Origin: Streptomyces sp. NBRC 110028
GTDB lineage: Bacteria > Actinomycetota > Actinomycetes > Streptomycetales > Streptomycetaceae
NCBI RefSeq assembly: GCF_001417735.1
Contig: NZ_BBUZ01000022.1
Coordinates: forward strand, 434,001-498,000
Reading direction: 5' to 3'
DNA length: 64,000 bases
The position numbers were made by a program, and so were the translations under genes. Position 1 is the first letter of the stretch, and each line of letters opens with the position of its first letter. Of this stretch, positions 34,971 to 42,884 are shown piece by piece. Below the pieces are notes generated by a model. That model had not been told where the DNA came from. It made no database searches and was given only the letters and a program-made list of their open reading frames with translations.

Positions 34971-36328
34971 CGGCCTTCCCCGTAGCCCCTGAGTTGGTGG
35001 CCGGTGCTGCGGCCGCCGTAGGCACTGACCCGGTGACCCTGGCCGACCTGCTGCGGGTCGCCTCGGCACCCGGCTTCGACCGCTGGCGCGATCAGATACG
35101 CCGTACGGGTGGCTGCTCGGACCCGATCCACCTGTCCGGCACGTCCGTCACCCGTGACGCACGGACCGGGGAGGTTCTGTACGCGTACTCCACTGCCGAG
35201 GAGCCGGGCGGACGCCTGCGGCTGGCCTGCGGCAACCGGCGGGCCTCCCGCTGTCCCTCGTGCGCCTGGACGTACGCGGGGGACGCGTACCACCTGATAC
35301 GCGCCGGGCTCACCGGAGACCCGCGCATGGGTGTCCCCGACGGCGTACGCGTCCACCCGGGCGTGTTCGCCACCCTCACCGCGCCCTCGTTCGGCCCGGT
35401 CCACAACCGCCCCGACATCGGCCGCTGCCGCTGCGGCGCCGTCCACGCCGACGACGCGCCCGAACTCGGTACGGCGCTGGATCCGGACACGTACGACTAC
35501 GCCGGGGCCGTCCTGTGGAACAACCACGCCGGTGACCTCTGGCGCCGCTTCACGATCTACCTGCGCCGGGAGATCGCAGCCCGGGCCGGGATCACTCAGA
35601 GCACGCTGCGGGAGGTCTGCCGGATCTCCTTCGGCAAGGTCGCCGAGTTCCAGAAGCGCGGGGCGATCCACTTCCATGCCATCGTGCGCCTGGACGGTCC
35701 GGCCGGTCCCGGCGACACCCCGCCCGCGTGGGCGAGCACGGCCCTCCTCGGCGACGCGATCCGCTCGGCCGCCACCCGCGTCCGCGTCCTGGTCCCGGCC
35801 GCCGGAGACTTCCCTGCGCGCGTCCTGCGCTGGGGCTCTCAGGTGGACGTACGAGCGATCGGCACCGACGGCCAGGAACTCACCGAGCAGGCCGTAGCCG
35901 CCTACGTGGCCAAGTACGCCACCAAGGCCGCCGAGTCCACTGGCACGGTGGACCGCCGGATCGGGGAGCTGTCGGAACTCGACAAGCGGCCCGGCCTGCC
36001 CGGCCACACCCGGCGCCTGATCCAAGCGTGTCATGCCCTTGACCAGCACTACCCCGACCGCAAGCTCTGGGCCTGGGCTCACATGCTCGGCTTCCGTGGC
36101 CATTTCCTCACCAAGTCCCGCCGCTACTCCTCCACCTTCGCTGAGCGACGCCAGGTCCGCGCCGACTACCGCGCACGCCAGGAACGCCGGGAGAAGGGCC
36201 TGCCCGAGGACCCCGCCGACGCGGACGGCTCAACGCTCGTGCTCGCCCACTGGACCTACGCCGGGCACACGGCCACACCCCCGGCGAATCCTGGCTCGCC
36301 GCAACGATCGCAAAGGAGATCCGACTGA
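34967..36328 (+). CDS. Replication initiator, RepSA-like, with altered C-terminus
   Basis: 453 residues as read. Features of RepSA-type initiators of pSAM2-class elements: the zinc-like CGNRRASRCPSCAWTYAGDAYHL, FATLTAPSFGPVH, RCRCGAVH, EFQKRGAIHFHAIVRLDG with an HxH-like motif, VAAYVAKYATKAAE with a probable nicking Tyr, and WAHMLGFRGHFLTKSRRYS. Start overlaps the preceding stop. Near 36280 the frame shifts: the family-typical tail GESWLAATIAKEIRLN and EAVADMPALE is found in another frame running to the TGA at 36393. One base added in the C-run at 36277-36282 would restore about 475 residues. Confidence 0.88.
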   Translation: MTAFPVAPELVAGAAAAVGTDPVTLADLLRVASAPGFDRWRDQIRRTGGCSDPIHLSGTSVTRDARTGEVLYAYSTAEEPGGRLRLACGNRRASRCPSCAWTYAGDAYHLIRAGLTGDPRMGVPDGVRVHPGVFATLTAPSFGPVHNRPDIGRCRCGAVHADDAPELGTALDPDTYDYAGAVLWNNHAGDLWRRFTIYLRREIAARAGITQSTLREVCRISFGKVAEFQKRGAIHFHAIVRLDGPAGPGDTPPAWASTALLGDAIRSAATRVRVLVPAAGDFPARVLRWGSQVDVRAIGTDGQELTEQAVAAYVAKYATKAAESTGTVDRRIGELSELDKRPGLPGHTRRLIQACHALDQHYPDRKLWAWAHMLGFRGHFLTKSRRYSSTFAERRQVRADYRARQERREKGLPEDPADADGSTLVLAHWTYAGHTATPPANPGSPQRSQRRSD

Positions 36329-36393
36329 ACCGAGAAACCGCACGTGAAGCCGTGGCGGACATGCCCGCGCTGGAGACGGAGGGGAGGTACTGA
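36276..36393 (+). other. Out-of-frame C-terminal tail of rep
   Basis: From the C-run at 36278 to TGA 36391-36393, a reading frame encodes GESWLAATIAKEIRLNRETA and onward, resembling the C-terminal helix of RepSA-type proteins. It is separated from rep by an apparent one-base loss. The resulting full-length gene would end three bases before the excisionase GTG at 36396. Confidence 0.65.
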
Positions 36394-36395
36394 CC

Positions 36396-36605
36396 GTGGA
36401 TCGACTGCTCACCGTGCAGCAGGTCGCCGAACGACTCGGCACCGGCGTCCGGTTTCCGCGCCGCCTCGTCGAAGAGCGGCGCATCACCTTCGTCAAGGTC
36501 GGCCGACACGTCCGGATCCCTGAGTGGGCCCTGGAGGCGTACGTGTCCGAACACACGGTGCAGCCGATTACCCTGCGGCCCAACGGCCTCGGGACGGCTG
36601 CCTGA
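36396..36605 (+). CDS. xis: Excisionase (MerR-like helix-turn-helix)
   Basis: 69 residues. The motif LLTVQQVAERLGTGVRFPRRLVEERR...FVKVGRHVRIPEWALEAYV is the winged-helix DNA-binding fold of Xis proteins from AICEs (DUF/HTH_17). GAGGGGAGG lies upstream of the GTG at 36396. Its stop overlaps the ATG of int, so the two are co-translated. It directs the integrase toward excision of the element from tRNA-Ser. Confidence 0.9.
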   Translation: MDRLLTVQQVAERLGTGVRFPRRLVEERRITFVKVGRHVRIPEWALEAYVSEHTVQPITLRPNGLGTAA

Positions 36606-37783
36606 TGGCTGGCAAGCGCAAGACGCGCCGGGCGTTCGGCCGTGTCCGCAAGCTCCCGTCCGGACGCTTCCAAGCGCGCTATCCGGGGCCTGACGGTGTG
36701 CTGCGGCCTGCGGACCGTACGTTCGCGACCTCGACCGATGCTGACCGGTGGCTAGCCAGGAAGCGCATAGAGATCGAAGAGGGGCGCTGGCTCGACCCGG
36801 CTGAAGGGCAGACCACCGTACGGGACTGGGCGGCCCGGTGGCTCGCCGCTGTCTCCCCGCAGCTCAAGCACAAGACCCAAGCCTCCTACCGGTCCCTGAT
36901 CAACTCCCTGATCGTCCCGGCGCTCGGGGACCGTGAGCTGTCCGGCCTCCGGCCGATCACGGTGGCGGAGTGGGTTGGGAGCATGAAATCCAAGGGACTC
37001 AGCGCTTCACGCATCCGGCAGGCATACCGGGTCCTCTCCCAGATCATGCGGGCTGCCGTCGACAACGACATGATCCCGCAGACGCCATGCCGGGGCGTGA
37101 AGCTGCCCAGGATGCCGCAGACCGAACCGCACATCCTCACCCTGCTCGAAGCCTCCCGGATCGTGCGGAACGCTGCCGCGCCTCATGACCTGCTGATCGC
37201 GCTTCTCGCGTACGCGGGCCTGCGAGTCGGCGAGGCGTTCGCCCTCCGGCGCGCGGACATCGACGTGTCACGCGGCTTCGTCATGGTTGACGAAAACCTT
37301 GCCGAAGCGAACGGCACCTTGGTCTTCGACACCCCGAAGTCGCACCAGAAGCGGCTCCTTCGCGTCGGCCCCTCCCTGGCGCAGCGGCTCGGCCGGCACC
37401 TGGAGACTCTGCCCGGTGGGGATGACGCGCTCCTGTTCACCACGCCCGGCGGCAAGCCGCTTCGCTACAACCAGTGGCGCAAGGCGTGCTTCGACCCCGC
37501 TGTGTCGGCGGCCGGGCTGACCGACGTGACTCCGCATGACCTCCGGGCCTCGCACGGCACTTGGGTCGCCGACCGGTACGGCGTGATGACGGCCGCCCAC
37601 CGGCTCGGCCACTCGAACGCGAGCGTCACCACCCGGCACTACGCCCGGCCGGTCGCCGGTCGCGACGACCAGGTGGCCGAAGCGGCCGACTCCTGGCTCA
37701 GCGGGCACGATCACGCGCCTGGGGCACGTAGCGGGCACGATGACGATGACGACGGGTCAGGCGGGGCGCTGGTACCCGTCTGA
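36605..37783 (+). CDS. int: Tyrosine-recombinase integrase
   Basis: 392 residues. The N-terminal arm-binding AP2-like part (GRVRKLPSGRFQARYPGPDG), a SAM-like core-binding domain (about 80-170) and the catalytic domain are all present. Catalytic residues visible: Arg in YAGLRVGEAFAL, His/Arg in HDLRASHGTW, His/Arg in HRLGHSNASVTTRHYAR with the nucleophile Tyr. It ends 38 bp from attR, the usual position. It catalyses site-specific insertion into the 3' part of tRNA-Ser(TGA) and, with Xis, excision. No truncation seen. Confidence 0.95.
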   Translation: MAGKRKTRRAFGRVRKLPSGRFQARYPGPDGVLRPADRTFATSTDADRWLARKRIEIEEGRWLDPAEGQTTVRDWAARWLAAVSPQLKHKTQASYRSLINSLIVPALGDRELSGLRPITVAEWVGSMKSKGLSASRIRQAYRVLSQIMRAAVDNDMIPQTPCRGVKLPRMPQTEPHILTLLEASRIVRNAAAPHDLLIALLAYAGLRVGEAFALRRADIDVSRGFVMVDENLAEANGTLVFDTPKSHQKRLLRVGPSLAQRLGRHLETLPGGDDALLFTTPGGKPLRYNQWRKACFDPAVSAAGLTDVTPHDLRASHGTWVADRYGVMTAAHRLGHSNASVTTRHYARPVAGRDDQVAEAADSWLSGHDHAPGARSGHDDDDDGSGGALVPV

Positions 37784-37820
37784 CCTGCGGAGGAGCGGCC
37801 TGGCCGCCGTGCCGCCGAGA

Positions 37821-37879
37821 GGTCTTGAAAACCGTCGTGGCAGCGATGTCACCGTGGGTTCAAATCCCACAGCCTCCGC
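37821..37879 (+). repeat. attR: 59-bp attachment repeat
   Basis: Exact copy of 31292-31350. Lacks the 5' third of a tRNA, so it is not a gene. It marks the right junction of the element. Confidence 0.95.
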
Positions 37880-37888
37880 ACCATTAAC

Positions 37889-37918
37889 GGCCCCTGACCA
37901 GGTAAACGGTCGGGGGCC
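37889..37918 (+). terminator. Original tRNA-Ser terminator
   Basis: GGCCCCTGACC and GGTCGGGGGCC arms with one mismatch; very like the hairpin after attL. Before integration it would have followed tRNA-Ser. Confidence 0.7.
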
Positions 37919-38010
37919 GTCGTCATGGGGCTCCTGCCCACTACCGATTGATCGGAATCTCGTACGGGGCCCGGCCGCTGCCACTGACGGCGGCGTTGTC
38001 CCACGTTCGA

Positions 38011-38035
38011 GGGGCGGTCTCCACGAGACCGCCCC
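38011..38035. terminator. Hairpin GGGGCGGTCTC/GAGACCGCCCC
   Basis: Perfect 11-bp arms with a CAC loop, 46 bp downstream of the CU044_5270-type gene (minus strand). Probable terminator of the sigma-factor operon. Confidence 0.65.
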
Positions 38036-38081
38036 CTGACCAGCCATCAGCCCGATGCAGCTGCTGGAGTACTAAGAGCGG

Positions 38082-39056
38082 CTAGGGGCGCTGCTTCAAG
38101 CGGTCGACGATCGCCCAGTCCGCCACGTGTGACAGCTGGATGTACGTCTTCTTCCCGGAACGCGAGGTCCGCTCGTCGCGGAAGCCCAGGAATGCATAGG
38201 ACTTCGGGTCGAAGATGAGGTATTTGCCCTTCTCGGACGCGCGCTTGGGGTAAGAGATGCCCACCCCGGTGCGACCGGCGGAGTCCTTCATGCCCGGGGT
38301 CGCCTTGACCCCGGGCACCAGGGCCAGTGCCTTGTACGCGGCGGGGCGCAGTCCCTCGGGCAGCACCGGCCACTTCAGGAGCTCGCCGAGCATGAAGTAG
38401 GCGTCGTACCAGTCCCACCCGGTGAAGTCGTCGATCGACTTGTCGGACGTGCCGACGCCGATGATGCGCGAGATGAGCTTCTTCGGGTCGGTGGGCAGCT
38501 TCTCCAGCTTGCTCCACTCCCGAGGCGGCCACACGCCCTCGTTCTTCCCCAGGGGCTTCTCCCAGATCACCCGGCCGAGCTCCATGGTCAAAGATCGCTT
38601 GGAGCCGTCCACCGAGTCCCAGTTCACGTCCACATAGGTCTTGACCGCGCCGGTCTTCCGCTCCGTCTCCTTGATGATCCGCTTCCAGTAGATGAACTGG
38701 TCGTCGCGCGGCGTCACGGGCTTCTCGTGCTTGCTCGCCAGCGCTGCCGCCCCGTTCAGCACCGTCACGGCGGCGGCGTTGCGCATGTGCGGGGCGTTCG
38801 TGCCGGCGCGGTCGGTGCGGCCGTCCTCGTCGGCGCCGTCCGTGGCGATCAGTACTGCCGTGCCCGTGACCGCCATGGTGACCACCGCGGCTGTCGCGAG
38901 GCGCAGCGCGTGGCGGCGGCTGGGTGCGGGGTCGGGGTGCCGCTCCGTACGCGTGATCGTGTCGAGCAGCCGGTGGCGGGCCTGCGCTCGGGCCGGTTCG
39001 GAGAGCGGGGCCGCGTCCGCGTTCCAGTCCCGCAGGAGTTCGAGTTCGTCAGTCAT
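38082..39056 (-). CDS. CU044_5270-family membrane protein, sigma-factor partner
   Basis: 324 residues. The N-terminal 60 residues are cytoplasmic (LELLRDWNADAAPLSEPARA), followed by one transmembrane helix (LATAAVVTMAVTGTAVLIA near 67-87) and a large exported domain with YWKRIIKETERKTG and GISYPKRASEKGKYLIFDPK. This architecture, encoded with an ECF sigma factor, is that of the CU044_5270 family, likely an anti-sigma or sensor protein. The ATG overlaps the end of the sigma gene by eight bases, so synthesis is coupled. Confidence 0.85.
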   Translation of the reverse strand: MTDELELLRDWNADAAPLSEPARAQARHRLLDTITRTERHPDPAPSRRHALRLATAAVVTMAVTGTAVLIATDGADEDGRTDRAGTNAPHMRNAAAVTVLNGAAALASKHEKPVTPRDDQFIYWKRIIKETERKTGAVKTYVDVNWDSVDGSKRSLTMELGRVIWEKPLGKNEGVWPPREWSKLEKLPTDPKKLISRIIGVGTSDKSIDDFTGWDWYDAYFMLGELLKWPVLPEGLRPAAYKALALVPGVKATPGMKDSAGRTGVGISYPKRASEKGKYLIFDPKSYAFLGFRDERTSRSGKKTYIQLSHVADWAIVDRLKQRP

Positions 39057-39666
39057 GGTCGGATGCCTCTCGCAGTGTCGTCGGATCGGATCCGCCCAAC
39101 GCTTCGCGTAGCTTGCTGCGAGCCCGGTGCAGCCGTGATCTGACCGTGCCGATGGGGACACCGAGGGCCTGGGCCACCTCCTCGTAGCCGAGACCGCCCC
39201 ACGCCACCAGCAGCAGTACGTCCCGGTGCCGCGCGGGCAGTCCGGCCAGCGCCGCCGCCAGCTCGCGGCGTACGGCCTGTGCCCCTACGCGGGCCGCGGC
39301 CCGGTCGGCCAGCGGTTCCTCGTGGTCGGCGGGAGCCGGGACGCGGGCCAGGGCCTTGAAGCGGCGGGCCTCGGCCCGCCGCTGCCGGCCGACCAGGTTG
39401 GTCGCTATGCCGAACAGCCAGGGCCGGGCGTCGTTGCCCGTGGCCCGCGCGGGGTTGTACCGGTGCCGCTGCTGGAAAGCAGTGGTGAAGGTCTCCGCCA
39501 TGAGGTCGTCGGCCGACTCGGTGCCGAGCCTACGGGCGAGATAACGGTGTACCGCATCCGCGTGCCGGTCGAAGAGCACGGCAAATGCCTCGGGCTCATC
39601 CCGGGACCGCGCAATGACCGAGGCATCGCTTTCCGCCCCCGTGCGGACGCCTGGCTCGACGGTCAT
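39049..39666 (-). CDS. ECF RNA polymerase sigma factor
   Basis: 205 residues. Region 2 is FAVLFDRHADAVHRYLARRLG...DLMAETFTTAF...ARPWLFGIATNLV (about residues 25-95); region 4 is LPARHRDVLLLVAWGGLGYEEVAQALGVPIGTVRSRLHRARSKL (about 145-190). No SnoaL-type extension. The ATG at 39666 matches the domain onset; upstream codons to 39759 lack homology features. Transcribed with the membrane protein that follows, its presumed regulator. Confidence 0.93.
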   Translation of the reverse strand: MTVEPGVRTGAESDASVIARSRDEPEAFAVLFDRHADAVHRYLARRLGTESADDLMAETFTTAFQQRHRYNPARATGNDARPWLFGIATNLVGRQRRAEARRFKALARVPAPADHEEPLADRAAARVGAQAVRRELAAALAGLPARHRDVLLLVAWGGLGYEEVAQALGVPIGTVRSRLHRARSKLREALGGSDPTTLREASDHD

Positions 39667-39890
39667 CGGGGCTCCTCTCGTTCTGGGGAACGCTTTGAAG
39701 GCTTGGGCTTTCCTCTCTCTTTCGCCCCTCGCCCCCGGCGAGTTCCCTCGGCACCTCAACCCGGCCGTCGGGAACGACCACTCGCGGTCCCGCTGGTGGC
39801 CAGGCCGTATCCTGCGGTAGGCGAGGCAGGCGCTGCCTTTTCATTCACTCCGGGTACCGGGTATCCGACGAAGGACCAGGAAGTTGACCG

Positions 39891-40092
39891 GTGATCACTC
39901 TGGCCGCAGTCGGAGGAGTGGCACTGGTCGAGCTGGGCATGGCCCTCACTCCGGGACCGAACATGATCCACCTCGCCTCCCGGGCGATCACCCAAGGCCG
40001 CAGGGCGGGCCTGGTCAGCCTCAGTGGGACCGCCGTGGGATTCGTGTGCTATCTGCTGGCTGCGGCTGCGGGCCTGTCGGTGCTGTTCGGGC
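39891..40092 (+). pseudogene. LysE/RhtB-type exporter, N-terminal fragment
   Basis: About 67 residues match the LysE family start: ALVELGMALTPGPNMIHLAS...RAGLVSLSGTAVGFVCYLLAAA. Such proteins have about 205 residues and six helices; here homology stops at VLFG (40092), where the sequence becomes the antisense of a truncated MFS gene. The GTG at 39891 has AAGGACCAGGAAG upstream, so the 5' end looks functional. The frame continues to 40433 through unrelated sequence. Confidence 0.8.
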
Positions 40093-40094
40093 AA

Positions 40095-40762
40095 GCCGGA
40101 GGAGGGCGGCAGCAGACGGGCGGACACGGCGGTCCCCAGGTGCGCGCTGTTGGGCAGGAACGACAGCACGCCGACGGACACAGCGGGCAGCACCGCGGCC
40201 GTGACCCAGACCGCGCCGAACGAACCGCTTCGGAAGACCACCTCCCCCAGCACCGGTCCGACGGCCAGGCCGGTCCACATGGCCAGCCCGTAGAGCCCGA
40301 CGATCTGTCCGCGGCGTTCCGTCGGCGTCAGGGACACGGTCCAGACGGAGCCGCGGTGAAGAGCAGCGCTTCCCCCACGCCCATCACCAGTCGCGCCGCG
40401 AAGAGCCCCGGCAGTCCCAGCGGCAGGGCGTAGAGCCCGGCGACGACGATGATGACGGCGGCACCGAGCAGCATCACCGGCCTGCTGCCCCTGCGTTGGG
40501 CCAGCTGTCCCGCGTACGGACGCACCAGCAGGGCGACCACGCCCGAGACGGTGAAGGCCGTCCCGACCTGGAACGCGGATCCGTGCAGTTCCTCGGTGAC
40601 CAGCCGGGGAATGACGGGAATGACCAGTCCGAACGAGGTGAACGTACAGAACAGGGCCGTGGCCACGCCCGCGAAGGTGTGTGTCCAGTCGGCCTTGGCC
40701 GTATTCCGGAGCAAATCCTCAGCTGGTGCGCTTTGCGTCGCGGGTAATTCTTCGTCGCTCAC
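40095..40762 (-). pseudogene. MFS transporter, truncated and frameshifted
   Basis: Starts GTG 40762 (SDEELPATQSAPAEDLLRN). Helices 1-4 (FAGVATALFCTFTSFGLVIPV, QLAQRRGSRPVMLLGAA) read in one frame to about 40350, then homology continues in another: SLTPTERRGQIVGLYGLAMW to LPNSAHLGTA. One missing base in GCGGCTCCGTC at 40343-40352 explains the shift. Homology ends near 40098, leaving about half of a 400-residue transporter. It abuts the truncated LysE gene tail to tail. Confidence 0.82.
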
Positions 40763-41195
40763 ATCCGCCTCCGTCGGCCGGCTCCTCGGCCGTCTGCCAA
40801 CACCATGGTTCCCGTGGCAAGGCGGCCCGCTCACGGGTGAGGGAGCAGGCCGGGGCACCCAGGTCGTGTGCTTGGCCGATCTTTCCCAACGGCAGCCGAT
40901 ATGCGCCAGCGGTCATTCGGGTCTTCCACCGAATGCGCGTAAGGTCTCCGGCCAACAGGGCCTCGTTCCGTGGCTGCGGCATAGCGTCGGCGTGTATCTG
41001 ATCAGGTTTTTCGTCGGCCTCGTTCAGCGCTCTATGGATCTGCTCGTTCGAGCGTTGCCGATTGCGCCAGGATCACTTTTGCGTAGAACCGGAACAGGAC
41101 GGCAACGCTGTGTCCGTCCCGTATGAACATGGGGGTGGGTGGGGCTCCGGAGCTCCGGAGCCCCACCCACCCGGCGCTGTGGCGGAGCGTCGGGT
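40763..41195. other. 433-bp gap with terminator
   Basis: Between the broken MFS gene and the SDR gene. No gene with credible codon bias. The only clear signal is the palindrome at 41133-41172. Confidence 0.6.
41133..41172. terminator. Long GC hairpin
   Basis: Eighteen-bp arms (41133-41150 and 41155-41172), loop AGCT. It lies just past the end of the SDR gene on the minus strand and is its likely terminator. Confidence 0.75.
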
Positions 41196-42101
41196 TCAGG
41201 CAGCCGGCGTGCCGAAGTAGTGGCCGCGGTCGAGGTCCTCGATGAGGCCCGGGCCGGTCGGGTGCCAGTCCAGCAGCTCGCGGGTCAGGGCGTTGGAGGC
41301 CGGGGCGCTGACGGCGAGGAAGCGGGCCAGCCAGCCGAAGTGCCCCTCCGCCTGCTCGGCGGGGACGGAGACCACCGGCAGGCCGAGGTGACGGCCGATC
41401 ACCTCCGCGATGGTGCGGAGCGACACGCCTTTTTCGGCGGTGCCGTGCAGCACTGATCCGGCCGGTGCCTTCTCCACGGCCAGCCGGAACAGCCGCGCGG
41501 CATCGAGGCGGTGGACCGCCGGCCAGAGGTTGGCGCCGTCGCCCACGTAGCCGGACACGCCCTTCTCACGGGCGATGTCGATCAGCCTCGGGACGAAGCC
41601 GTGGTCACCCTCGTCGTGGACCGACGCCGCGAGACGCACGACGGACGAACGGACGCCGCGTTCGGCGAGGCCCAGTGTCGTCTGCGCGGCGGCCTCCCGG
41701 GGAGGCGCGGTCGTGCCGGGGGCGGGCCGGTCCCGCTCGGTTGCCACCCGTCCCGGGGTGCTTCCGAGCAGGCCGGAGGCGATGACGAGCGGACGGTCGG
41801 TGCCCTCGAGCGCGGCGCCGAAGGTCTCGATGGCGCGCAGATCGGTCTTGATGGCGCCCTCGTAGTCCGAGAAGTCGTGGATGAACGCCAGGTGCACGAC
41901 GCCGTCGGCCGCGGAAGCGCCCGCGTGCAGGCTGTCGGGGTCGTCGAGGGTGCCGCGGTGCACCTCGGCGCCGGCGGCGGCGATGGCCTCGGCCGAGGAG
42001 TTCGAGCGGGCGAGGCCGAGGACCTGGTGGCCCGCGCGGAGGAGTTCGGGAACGACGGCGGAGCCGATGAAGCCGGACGCGCCGGTGACGAATAAACGCA
42101 T
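41196..42101 (-). CDS. NAD(P)-dependent SDR / epimerase-like protein
   Basis: 301 residues of the extended or atypical SDR type. The dinucleotide motif VTGASGFIGSAVVPELLRAG lies at residues 4-23 and HLAFIHDFSDYE near 80. The canonical YxxxK is not obvious; sequence around GTTAPPREAAAQTTLGLAERG replaces it, as in atypical SDRs. The ATG at 42101 is close to the Rossmann motif, as expected. Divergent from a TetR regulator with duplicated operator-like palindromes between them, so it is the probable target gene. Substrate unknown. Confidence 0.87.
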   Translation of the reverse strand: MRLFVTGASGFIGSAVVPELLRAGHQVLGLARSNSSAEAIAAAGAEVHRGTLDDPDSLHAGASAADGVVHLAFIHDFSDYEGAIKTDLRAIETFGAALEGTDRPLVIASGLLGSTPGRVATERDRPAPGTTAPPREAAAQTTLGLAERGVRSSVVRLAASVHDEGDHGFVPRLIDIAREKGVSGYVGDGANLWPAVHRLDAARLFRLAVEKAPAGSVLHGTAEKGVSLRTIAEVIGRHLGLPVVSVPAEQAEGHFGWLARFLAVSAPASNALTRELLDWHPTGPGLIEDLDRGHYFGTPAA

Positions 42102-42158
42102 CAGTGGGATCTCCAGGTGGTGGCCGTCCTCGCGCACTCAAGGTGCGTTCGGACAGGC

Positions 42159-42212
42159 GATGTCAGTCACTGTCATCGGTAGCGTAGCACTGCGATGTCA
42201 GCCTCTGTCATC
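42159..42212. promoter_or_regulatory. Two TetR operator-like repeats
   Basis: GATGTCAGTCACTGTCATC at 42159-42177 and GATGTCAGCCTCTGTCATC at 42194-42212. Each is an imperfect palindrome (GATGNCA/TGNCATC) and the copies are 35 bp apart. They lie between the divergent SDR and TetR start codons, the second 17 bp before the TetR ATG. Confidence 0.8.
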
Positions 42213-42228
42213 GCGTAGGATCACGGTC

Positions 42229-42798
42229 ATGGGGCGATGGGAGCCGGGCGCGCGTGAGCGGCTCGAACGGGCGGCGTTGGAGCTCTATGTCGAGCGGGGA
42301 TTCGAGCAGACGACGGTCGCGGAGATCACCAACCGGGCGGGCCTCACGGAACGGACGTTCTTCCGCCATTTCGCCGACAAGCGCGAAGTGCTGTTCTCCG
42401 GTCAGACCGAGCTGCTCGATGCCTGCGTGAACGCCATCACCGGTGCGCCCGGAACCGCGGCTCCCCGCGACGCGATGGCCGAGGCGCTGCACGCCGTCTC
42501 CGCCCGTTTGCAGGACCGTCGCGAACACGCGCGGCAGCGCCGGACCGTGATCGACGCGAACCCCGGGCTCAAGGAGCGCGAGCTGCTGAAGCTCGCCTCG
42601 CTCGCTTCCGCGATGGCTGACGCGCTACGCCGACGTGGTGTCGCGGAACCGACGGCGAGCCTGGTCGGCGAGGCCGGGGTCGCGGTCTTCAAGGTGGCGT
42701 TCGAGCGCTGGATGGGCGAAAGCGGCGCTCCCGGGCGGACTCTGGCCGACGTCATCCAGGAGTGCCTTGACGACCTCAAGGCCGCGACCGCGGGGTAG
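42229..42798 (+). CDS. TetR-family transcriptional regulator
   Basis: 189 residues. The HTH is ALELYVERGFEQTTVAEITNRAGLTERTFFRHFADKREVLF (residues 15-57), followed by a helical C-terminal domain (ARQRRTVIDANPGLKERELL). The ATG at 42229 is preceded by AGGATCACGGTC. It is divergent from the SDR gene and almost certainly binds the two GATGTCA-N5-TGTCATC repeats, repressing both until a ligand binds. Ligand unknown. Confidence 0.93.
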   Translation: MGRWEPGARERLERAALELYVERGFEQTTVAEITNRAGLTERTFFRHFADKREVLFSGQTELLDACVNAITGAPGTAAPRDAMAEALHAVSARLQDRREHARQRRTVIDANPGLKERELLKLASLASAMADALRRRGVAEPTASLVGEAGVAVFKVAFERWMGESGAPGRTLADVIQECLDDLKAATAG

Positions 42799-42884
42799 TC
42801 GTACGGACCCTGCCATACGGCCATGCCCTGCCGCGGCCAAGTCGTACGGCGGTCGGGTCGTGCGGTGGTCGGGTCGTGCGGTGG

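Larger units (their letters stand above)
31351..37879 (+). mobile_element. 6.5-kb AICE-type integrated element in tRNA-Ser, transfer-defective
   Basis: Bounded by the 59-bp repeat. The right end carries rep, excisionase and integrase in the order typical of pSAM2-like actinomycete integrative and conjugative elements, with int beside attR. A divergent GntR-type repressor controls the replication side. The left 2.3 kb carries three small membrane proteins and a nested palindrome. No FtsK/SpoIIIE-like TraB translocase is present, so autonomous conjugation is not expected. Integration and excision genes look intact; rep has a shifted C-terminus. Confidence 0.9.

Noticed and set aside
37821..37879. 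Apparent second tRNA-Ser
   Set aside because: Lacks acceptor 5' strand and D-arm; it is attR.
40719..40982. Frame of 87 codons upstream of the broken MFS gene
   Set aside because: No ribosome site, no family match, codon bias not that of a gene.
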